From: Fistularia commersonii
Taxonomy: Eukaryota > Chordata > Actinopteri > Syngnathiformes > Fistulariidae
Length of the DNA: 64,000 nucleotides
Assembly (NCBI GenBank): GCA_037954325.1
Contig: JBBMNZ010000006.1
Coordinates: forward strand, 3,690,501-3,754,500
Direction of reading: 5' to 3'
Part shown: one piece after another, positions 57,782 through 64,000 of the stretch
How positions within the stretch are numbered: position 1 is the first letter of the stretch
Layout: each line of letters starts with the position of its first letter
The notes under the pieces: generated by a model
The model's database searches: none
Seen by the model: only the letters and a program-made list of their open reading frames with translations
What the model was told of the DNA's origin: nothing
Translations under genes and position numbers: made by a program

Positions 57782-60700
57782 CATCATTTTAGCAGTCACA
57801 GAGGTTCGGAGGCGAATCTGGAGCACTTATATTTTGAAGCCCCTGCGTCATGACCTAGCGGCGCACTGCCCCAGATATACAGCTATAACCTTTTTATAAA
57901 TGCGTTTATTCCATTATCGCTCTTTAAAACAAGATGATTGTTCTCTCGGCTGCATGTTCTGTCATCCGGGGTAGGATGGTTATGTAAATATTTAAATCAA
58001 AGGAGAAGGCACATGTTCGGGGTTCGATGCTTTCCACCAGAAAAAGGAATCTAAGTATTCCCCGTGGGAGCAGGGCATCAGGAGGAATGTGTACAACTCC
58101 AGACTAGTTCTGGGAAATAAAAAAAAAAGACAGTTGGATGTTTCAAACTTTCTACTTTTTAGCTGATTGATGAAAGTGTCTTGTTGTCTTTGCTACAGAG
58201 GAAGATTCAGCATCCGAAGATAAACAAGCCGCAGGTAGAGCTGGTCTAATGCCTCCTTGATAATGTAGTACACGAATTCCGGCTGTTGAAATAACTACTA
58301 TCCATCTATTTTGTTTTTTTTTCAGATCAGGAAGATATTGATTTTGGTAGGTAAGTCTCTTTAGAGACTCAGGTAGATGCTGAATATTGTGTTTTCTCAC
58401 TAAAATCCCCCTTAATAGTAATAATAACAACAACAACAACAACAACAATAACAATAACAATGATAATAATAATAATAACAACAACAACAACAACAATAAT
58501 AATATGATTATTATTATTATTATTATTATATTATCATTATTATTATTGTTAATAATAATAATAATAGTAATTATTATTATTATTATTATTATGACAACAA
58601 CAAGAACAACAACAAGAACAACAACAACAATAATAATAGTAATATGATGATGATGATGACGATTATTATTATTATTATTATTATCATTATTATTATTTTT
58701 AATTATTGTTATTGTTAACAATTGTAATTATCATTTATTATTAGTACTATTATGTAATTATTATTATTTTAACAATTGTAATTATTATTATTGTTAATAA
58801 TAATAATAATAATAATAATAAATCAATACATAATAAATAAATCAGCCTAATGTCAAGAGAAAGACAGCTCCACAGCATTGGTGCACAAAAAATGTTTTTT
58901 TATTGCTTTTCTTCAGGGATTATTCGGTATTAGTATGCTGATGTAAATTGGAAAAAAATTACTGCAATTTCAATGCCGCTATCTTTTGCCAAAAATCATA
59001 AATAATGTGATCGATTACGAGATCCAAAGCTGTTTTTGGAGTTTTATTTCTTTTTTTAAATGTGATATTTTCCACCTTCAGAAGAGGCTGATGCCGATGT
59101 TACAGAAGGGATCTACCTGGGTGAGACATGTCTTAGTTTTAGTGCAAAATCTCTCCTAATCTGACTGAGATGGAAATTAAAAAATGATGGAATTTCTACT
59201 TTTTCCATCTTCATCAGCCGGTTTCAGGCAAAGTTTCCGTCTCTGGAGGACAACGTCGTACAGGAAGAGGCGTCAGTCCTGCCCCTCCTGCTCGCCCAGC
59301 AGCAGTGCCCTGTCCTCCCCGTATGAGGAAGTGACTTTGTACCAGCGCCCCCCGCAGGAGAACCACCGCCTCATCATCCTTGTAGGTAAGAGAGTTTGTT
59401 GCCATGGTTACCTTTTGAGTTCATGTTACTTCCTTCTACTCTCAAGGACTTGAGTTTGAATCCACTTTTTACTATTGAGAACAATGAACTTCCAGTCCAA
59501 AGGATGACCTTCATACCAAAAGTATTATAAAACAGAGAAATCAAAACGCAGGAAACCAGATTTTAAAGCTAAATTCTGAGCTTATGGCGATATCAAACAG
59601 ATTCTCTGAGCGCTGACCTTCATAAATGTTTGTCCTGACTCAAATTCCTGTTATCCAGAATCTGACATCCGGTTTATATTGGGATAATCTAGTTAATGTC
59701 TCCTTCGTCTTTCAAAAATCATAAAAAAAAAGTAAAAAAGGTGTTGGACTCTTGAAGCAACTTCTCCAGTTCAGCACAAGCTACTTAGTGTGTCAAAAAC
59801 ATTTTCCTGAAAGACATCGAGTCATGCAGCTTTAGAGACAAATACAGCAGTGTCATCTGCATAGTGATGAAGTTTTCCTTCACCGTATGTCCAATTTTTT
59901 TCTCTTTTGATACCTGACCTTGCTGACACCAGGTGCTTCAGGAGTCGGAGTGAACGAACTCAGGAAAAGACTCATCAAACTGAATCCATCAACATTCCAA
60001 GGACCTCTTCCTCGTAAGAACCCTCCACTTTCCACCATTCTCCCCGACTGAAGTCAGTCACATTCGTGTACCAGAGTGATAGTAAGAAAAGCAACTCATA
60101 CAGAGACGATGCAGCAGAAGTTTGGTATCCAGAATAGTTATCTGGGCACAAATTTTTTGATAAATATCTTGAGCAGGAGGTGCGTCACAATGATGATTGA
60201 TGTTTCTCGGTACGCTGTGCCGTCTTGTCTGCCATTGAATGATGCTGCGCTCGCGGTTCGCCTGTCAGACACCAGCCGTCCCGCTCGGCCAGGGGAGCAG
60301 CCGGGGAGGGAGTACCACTTTGTCAACAAAGAGCTGTTCGAGTACATGGTCTGCAACCAAAGGTATGCTTCTCTGGGACAGCTCATTAGCATCCTGTGGA
60401 ACATCATGAACCCACCAACCTGCTGTTCGCCTCTAGATTTGTGGAGTACGGAGAGTACAAAGGCCACCTGTACGGGACCAGCTTTGACGCAATCAACGAA
60501 GTGCTTAAACGAGGAAGGATGTGCATCATCGATGTTGAACCTCATGTGAGTTTTTGCCCAGTATTTGGGTCTTATGGTGATATCATCGTATGTCACTAAT
60601 CCTGCACTTTTTGGACTGTGGGAGGAAACCAGAGAGCCCTGAAGAATCCCACGCAGACACGGGGAGAACATGCAAACTCAACCTGGGTCCAGGATCCATC

Positions 60701-62653
60701 ACCATGTCCCCCAATTCGAACTAGTGTTATAAAAAAAATAAATAGTCGGTTTCAAAGAGAGCGCAATAATGTTCCCGGTGTCCCTGGCAAACCCTGAAGA
60801 CCAACACATCAATGCGCTGTAACTCGGGCAGAATGTTCACATCTTTGGTGTACAGTATACCCTTGTTTTTCGCGGGTTTTACGTTCCAAAAAGAACCCGT
60901 GACAGGCAAAATCCATGAAGTAGAAACCTTTATTTTTTTTTACAATTACTATACAATTGAGCACTCTATTATACATTGCTGCTATCGTCCTTATGTTTTT
61001 TCTTCCTTCTTTATGGAACGAACGGAAGATTCATTAATTCCGTAATGCCGACCTACAGCCGCATCGCTTTTACCTTCCCTTAGCATGTCCAGAAGTTTAA
61101 CTTTATCTGCGATAGATAGCATCTTCCGCTGCCTTTTGGGCCCTGCCGCAGGTGCTTTTGTCGGTCCAGAGCGTTTTGTCAACATGATGGGTTTAAGAGA
61201 AACTCGAAATTGCAAGAGAATTTGCACATCTGTAATGTAAATTTGGCAAGCTGTTTTATGTACGTGTACATATTAAACTGCAACGTTGCTGACGCACAGG
61301 TAGAGAAGAAGCGGAGTGACTTTTTAGCCAATCAGAATGCAGAACACAACGCACCATGCAAATCCGTGAAGTAGTGAAACTGTGAAAAGTAAACCGCGTT
61401 ATAGCAAGGGATCACTGTACAACATCAACGCAAAATTGGTCCGATTGATTGGTAGTGATAGGAAAATGACCAACTTGAAATTCTACCACTTATCCTGTCC
61501 TTAGGGTGACAAAGAAGCTGTAGCCTTTCCCGACTGTCATTGGGCGAGAAGCGGGGTACACCCTGGAGCGGGGTCGGTTGACATATAGAGGCATACAACC
61601 TTTCACTCTCTTTTACGCATCTGGACATCCGCGATGATCCATTGACCTTGGGCGTCCACCGGATGTGGGGCATTCAGCAAAAAATCAATTTTTGGAGGCT
61701 CACAGCAGTGCGGAGGCAGTTGTTAGCTCTTTGTTCCTTTAAAACGGTGCACCCTTTCTGTCTAGAGTAAATGGTACTTCTGCCAATCCCCCTAAACTCA
61801 CGCGCATGATTTACATGTGTTTCCTTGACTCATAGCTCGTGCTTTCTTCAGCATTTTGTGCATCAAGTTCTTTTATAAGTTCTTTCTACTCAGATTAGAG
61901 TATAGCTCTGGAATGGTTGCAACTTTTCATAGTTTTTTGGGGGATGTTCAATGAAATATTTACACTTACTGCTCGCATTTGTTCAAACTGAAATTGATAA
62001 AATCATATCTGAGGTCTTCTATTTCACAGGAGTGAGTGAAAACCTGGCTTTATTAAGCACTGAAAAAGAATTACTCAAAGCTGGTGTAAAAGGTGAAGTA
62101 GTACAGGTGTTTTGCGACGGAAAGCATCATTCGGGGAAAAGACTTCTATATGTTTCATTGATTTATATAAAAGTCAAAAAAATAAATGTATAGAATATCT
62201 TCAAAATATTAGTATATTAGGCATTATACTTGAGTATTTGAGGCATACAAGTTTTGCCCCCTGAAATTACTGGCAGAGGCGCCAGGCGCTGCACCACAGC
62301 GATTGATTTGGAATTAATTCCTAAGCTCGTTTAAAGTTAAATCTCTTCATTTGAACGTCGTCTATCTACTCTCTGATGCCATCATATGATGTCTTCAGTT
62401 TGAAAAGGCAAGGGAGGGTGAAACCAACCAGCACGACAAGCACAATGACTTAATGATTGCAACTAATTTCCCCAAAGTTTGTTTGTTAGTTAACCCCTCA
62501 TGCTGCTGTCACTGTCAGAGCATCCCGCCTCTGCGGACGAGGACTCTGAAGCCCTACGTGATCTTCATCAAATCCCCCAGCCTGGAGAGACTGAGTCAGA
62601 CCAGGAGAGACGCTCGAATGACCACCAACTACAGCATCAACAGAGCTTTCACG
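51849..62653 (+). CDS. mpp4: MAGUK p55 family scaffold MPP4, 19 exons, 3' end outside window
   Basis: MPP4 is a membrane-associated guanylate kinase homologue that organises protein complexes at photoreceptor synapses. Exons: 51849-51867, 52051-52172, 52320-52397, 52546-52629, 52711-52842, 52936-53017, 53130-53215, 53300-53386, 56439-56635, 57456-57514, 57699-57716, 58199-58234, 58326-58346, 59082-59120, 59218-59385, 59933-60013, 60269-60362, 60437-60545, 62519-62653; 549 codons in frame. Domains: two L27 (residues 8-100), PDZ (132-214; QPLGATIRRNEETGDIFVAR, GLLHPGD), SH3 (232-295; FNRGDLLEVVD, WWQARKL), hook (REQWWCQP) and GUK from about 385 (LVGASGVGVNEL, VEYGEYKGHLYGTS, PYVIFIKSPS). The P-loop lacks the Lys-Ser/Thr of active guanylate kinases, typical of MPP4. 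Assignment to MPP4 over other MPPs rests on the PDZ and hook wording. The first coding exon is short and an upstream one is possible. The last 70-80 residues are missing. Confidence 0.9.
51874..51919 (+). repeat. (CA)n run directly after the mpp4 exon 1 donor
   Basis: GTGAGTGT is followed at once by a pure CA run of about 45 bases. The same intron ends in GT runs (51997-52040), so the two intron ends are complementary. Confidence 0.9.
52400..52429 (+). repeat. (CA)n run at the mpp4 exon 3 donor
   Basis: The donor itself is GTACACACAC, part of the repeat. The acceptor of this 148-base intron is preceded by GTGTGTGTGTGTG at 52525-52537. Confidence 0.9.
52630..52665 (+). repeat. (GT)n run at the mpp4 exon 4 donor
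   Basis: Here the order is reversed: GT is at the donor and a short ACACACGCAC at 52684-52693 near the acceptor. The intron is 81 bases. Confidence 0.85.
52901..52927 (+). repeat. (GT)n run before the mpp4 exon 6 acceptor
   Basis: A GT run of about 27 bases ends 8 bases before the exon 6 junction in a 93-base intron; no AC run is seen at the donor. Confidence 0.85.
53085..53127 (+). repeat. (GT)n run before the mpp4 exon 7 acceptor
   Basis: GT repeats interrupted once by CC run directly into the acceptor CAG at 53127-53129. Confidence 0.85.
53465..53600. repeat. Fish interspersed repeat fragment in mpp4 intron 8
   Basis: TTTATTGTCACATTCATGGA and GCAACAAAATTCTTACTTTG resemble the common fish repeat whose ends read TTTATTGTCA...CGAAATT. 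It is an incomplete copy. Confidence 0.4.
53621..53912. mobile_element. MITE with long (about 75-bp) inverted repeats
   Basis: The left end ACAGGACGGTCTCAGAAAAT continues with ATTGTGATAAAGTTCTTTAT; the right end is its complement (ATAAAGAACTTTATCACAAT, then CTGAGACAGTCCTGT) with few mismatches. A TA flanks each end, as for Tc1/mariner targets. Total length 292 bp, no open frame. Confidence 0.88.
54013..54240. repeat. LTR-like interspersed repeat, copy 2
   Basis: TGTAGCGAGTCGCAAATG at the left and GACTAAAACGCAACA at the right, with the same internal words as 976-1217. TG...CA ends fit a solo LTR, but no internal retroelement is present to confirm it. Confidence 0.45.
54241..54310. repeat. (ATT)n microsatellite
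   Basis: Imperfect TTATTATTATCATTATTA repeats. Confidence 0.85.
54900..55899. mobile_element. pogo/Tigger-like DNA transposon, internally deleted
   Basis: The left end has CCGCATTATAAGGCGCACC repeated, and the right end CATTATAAGGCGCACTGTCG then CGCCTTATAGTCCGGAAAAT and GCGGTA, forming imperfect terminal inverted repeats. Inside is a transposase DNA-binding fragment (55223-55516). The GCGCCTTATA termini are widespread in vertebrate genomes. Confidence 0.75.
55223..55516 (-). pseudogene. pogo-like transposase N-terminal (CENP-B HTH) fragment
   Basis: A 97-codon minus-strand frame: MNESMVQKWRKLQDDLRQVK, LQLEDKLEQWVVEQKTASRS and TVSIRMKATALASDM, ending PSWCFPFMKR. This is the second helix-turn-helix of CENP-B/pogo-type transposases, which binds the transposon ends. 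The catalytic DDE domain is missing, so the element needs a transposase from elsewhere. Confidence 0.8.
55968..56255. repeat. Inverted-repeat (hairpin) element, copy 2
   Basis: Arms TCTTGTTGTGGCAACTGGAC and CAGTTGCCGCGACAAGA; the centre TATATTCGGAAACTCCCTGC and GAAGAAGCCTCTCGGATGAG matches copies 1 and 3. This copy has about 100 extra bases between the left arm and centre. Confidence 0.6.
56260..56375 (+). repeat. SINE/LINE-like repeat end
   Basis: GCCCTGCGATTGATTGGGTC, then TCCAGGGTGAACCCCATCC and GTGCAGGATAAGCGTTAGAT with a GAGTGAATGAAAA tail. Same family as 4262-4545. It ends just upstream of the mpp4 SH3 exon. Confidence 0.55.
56940..57080. repeat. (AAT/ATT)n AT-rich microsatellite
   Basis: ATTATTATTATTATTAT and AATAATAATAATAATATAT blocks in mpp4 intron 9. 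Confidence 0.8.
57112..57345 (+). pseudogene. Rex3 reverse-transcriptase fragment in mpp4 intron 9
   Basis: Plus-strand translation gives QEEQCGFRPGRGTVDQL, FAQLVYMCFVDLEKAF and DHVPW, the RT region that in Rex3 follows the fingers. A stop and frameshifts are present. It is an isolated piece without either element end. Confidence 0.8.
57742..57779 (+). repeat. (CA)n run after the mpp4 exon 11 donor
   Basis: An AC run about 25 bases after the 18-nt exon. It fits the AC-near-donor pattern but the acceptor side of this intron has no GT run. Confidence 0.85.
58418..58825. repeat. Compound (AAC)/(AAT)/(ATT)n microsatellite
   Basis: Blocks of CAA, AAT and TTA triplets alternate over about 400 bases. 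AAT and ATT blocks are complementary and could fold back. Long Asn or Ile/Leu open frames across it are artefacts of the repeat. Confidence 0.9.
60546..60852. repeat. Fish interspersed repeat in mpp4 intron 18
   Basis: GACTGTGGGAGGAAACCAGA, CCACGCAGACACGGGGAGAA and CATGCAAACTCAACC at 60613-60680: the family of 27700-28010. The remainder to 60852 has no recognised feature. Confidence 0.55.
60853..61417. mobile_element. Tigger/pogo-like element, internally deleted
   Basis: Flanked by TA on both sides. Left end CAGTATACCCTTGTTTTTCG, right end CAAGGGATCACTG: imperfect inverted repeats. It encodes only a transposase N-terminus (60991-61227, minus strand). Confidence 0.78.
60991..61227 (-). pseudogene. 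Tigger-like transposase N-terminal HTH fragment
   Basis: KRQRKMLSIADKVKLLDML followed by VGRHYGINESSVRSIKKEE: the psq/CENP-B N-terminal helix-turn-helix of Tigger transposases. It ends soon after; the catalytic domain is absent. Confidence 0.8.
61485..61640. repeat. Fish interspersed repeat, partial
   Basis: TTGGGCGAGAAGCGGGGTAC, then CACCCTGGAGCGGGGTCGG and ACATATAGAGGCATACAACC. Same family as 27700-28010. 61640-62518 shows nothing else that I recognise. Confidence 0.5.
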
Positions 62654-63225
62654 GTAACGCCATCCATACATCTAAAGACTTCATCTGCTCCTTTACCGTG
62701 TCTGCTGCCATCATACCGCTCTGTTGATTGTTCCTCTACCAGGTTTTCTTTTTCCGGTTTTGTTGGAGCTCATCTATTGGTTATTGATCGTGTTACGTCG
62801 CCGTAACAACTGAAAGACTTGCGATAATATCGGGCACTTTTGATATTGTTGTAAACCCAAGGCTCGGAAAACACTGATTTAAGACAGCTTAGAATACCAC
62901 CCACTAAACAACCAACATGACAGAGACTCCGGTACAACTAATATTTTCTTCCGACTTTCAGTTTTAAGTCCGCAACTTTGAAAATTATTAGCTGTAAGTC
63001 CAGTATAAGAAATCCACCTGCCATGCTTTTTTCAGCGAATAATCATGCAGGAAAGACAGAGGCTTCTGTTCCGGCGTTGAACTTTCCATTTTTCTGTCTC
63101 CTCTTGTTGAAATAGCAAATATTCTGGTGCCATTTGTGTCTGGGGAAGCGTTACTCTTAAAATGTTTCTTAGATCACTATGCATCAGAATAATCACTACC
63201 TATGATTCTCTTACTTCTTGTCAAA
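62654..63225 (+). other. mpp4 intron 19 (to window end), no recognised feature in the left part
   Basis: The next mpp4 exons, encoding the end of the GUK domain, were looked for and not found in 62654-64000, so they must lie beyond the window. Confidence 0.5.
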
Positions 63226-63385
63226 ATCTTCTTGTCTTGACAACTGGACTTGAATTTCTTCACTTATATTATATATATTATATTCGGAAACTCCCCATTA
63301 GAACTGAACAAGCCTCTTGGATGAGGGATGAAATGTCCTCAAGTGAAGAAATTCAAGTCTAGTTGCCAAGACAAGAAGATTTTGT
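63226..63385. repeat. Inverted-repeat (hairpin) element, copy 3
   Basis: The most compact copy: left arm TCTTGTCTTGACAACTGGAC plus TTGAATTTCTTCACTT, right arm AAGTGAAGAAATTCAAGTCT plus AGTTGCCAAGACAAGA, about 35 paired bases around ATATTCGGAAACTCCCC. Nothing coding. Confidence 0.75.
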
Positions 63386-63767
63386 TTTTTTTTTAATTTC
63401 ACCATGACCCATAATTCCCATAATCAGACAAATGTAGGCTTATACTGAGAACAGAACCGATTATTTAGTTTCAGTATGCTTAAATACACAAAATAGAAGT
63501 ATTGAAAGTCAAAATCACATCAGGGTCGTCTCATGACACGAACCGCCACTCTTTAAAAGTATTCAAAGAAACATGACTTTTCATTCTGCAAGCATTACAA
63601 AATCTGTATGGACTAAGGGCTAGAGGTGAAAAAATGATAAAAAAGACAAAATTATATGTAAATTGACAAAGTGTTAACACGGTAGAATAAAAAGAGATGT
63701 TAGCAGAATACAAATAGATGGTGGCAGCAGGAAAAAAAGGGTGTGGATAAAGTGCAGACTTAATGCA

Positions 63768-63870
63768 ACATTACATTACATTGCAGTCATTTGGCAGACG
63801 CTTTTATCCAAAGCGACTTACAAGAAGCGCAATTCAGTCACCGAAGATCCAAAGTACCAGTAGTTGGAAG
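63768..63870. repeat. Abundant fish interspersed repeat
   Basis: CATTACATTACATTGCAGTC, TTTGGCAGACGCTTTTATCC and AAAGCGACTTACAAGAAG form a sequence found many times in most teleost genomes. Its class is not certain to me. The copy may continue to the window edge. Confidence 0.6.
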
Positions 63871-64000
63871 TCAGAAGTGACCACTCAACCAAATAGCCAT
63901 CTCCGAACCATATACCCAGATACATCAATTTCATCCTTATTTTTTTTTTTTTTGGTGCAGCGGTTGGGGGCTGAGTGCAATTTGTAGGGTAGTGGTTGGT

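Noticed and set aside
58152..58721. 189-codon frame of Asn/Ile/Leu repeats
   Set aside because: It is produced by the AAT/AAC microsatellite.
1..64000. Search for tRNA, rRNA, CRISPR arrays, operons or bacterial signals
   Set aside because: None was seen; the window is entirely animal nuclear sequence.

Overview
The window is nuclear DNA from a vertebrate, almost certainly a ray-finned (teleost) fish. The evidence is short GT-AG exons of conserved animal genes, many CA/TG and AAT microsatellites, and a fish-typical mix of transposons: Rex3/RTE and L2-like LINEs, a Ty3/gypsy element, Tc1/mariner-type MITEs, pogo/Tigger remnants and hAT fragments. No bacterial, organellar or CRISPR feature was seen. 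The species cannot be named from the sequence alone.

Four conserved genes and one unusual gene all lie on the + strand. (1) 2117-7993: the 3' two thirds of glycerol kinase (gk), 11 exons, 5' end outside the window. (2) 18225-20620: a two-exon gene joining a hAT-type BED zinc finger to an acidic tail with a BESS-like segment. It looks like a domesticated transposase and is the least ordinary coding feature here. (3) 22890-28571: ddx18, a nucleolar DEAD-box RNA helicase, 14 exons, 659 residues. (4) 35020-47959: actr3 (Arp3 of the Arp2/3 complex), 12 exons, 418 residues. (5) 51849-62653: mpp4, a MAGUK scaffold (L27-PDZ-SH3-GUK), 19 exons seen, running off the right edge. The exon junctions of all five genes were followed codon by codon and keep frame.

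The intergenic and intronic space is packed with repeats. 8785-14308 holds a decayed Ty3/gypsy element on the - strand, split by an L2-like LINE which itself carries a hAT scrap. 15830-17715 is a decayed Rex3. 29083-31410 is an RTE-type LINE whose long reverse-transcriptase frame is open except for one upstream stop; shorter relatives lie at 3155, 5967 and 22235. Near-identical MITEs sit in gk and actr3. Two long-period tandem arrays occur, one in actr3 intron 7 and one downstream of actr3.

The most interesting non-coding pattern is in the introns. AC runs sit just after 5' splice sites and GT runs just before 3' splice sites, strongest in mpp4 introns 1 and 3. Such pairs could fold and bring the splice sites together. 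mpp4 also has a run of very short, phase-1 symmetric exons between its SH3 and GUK domains.
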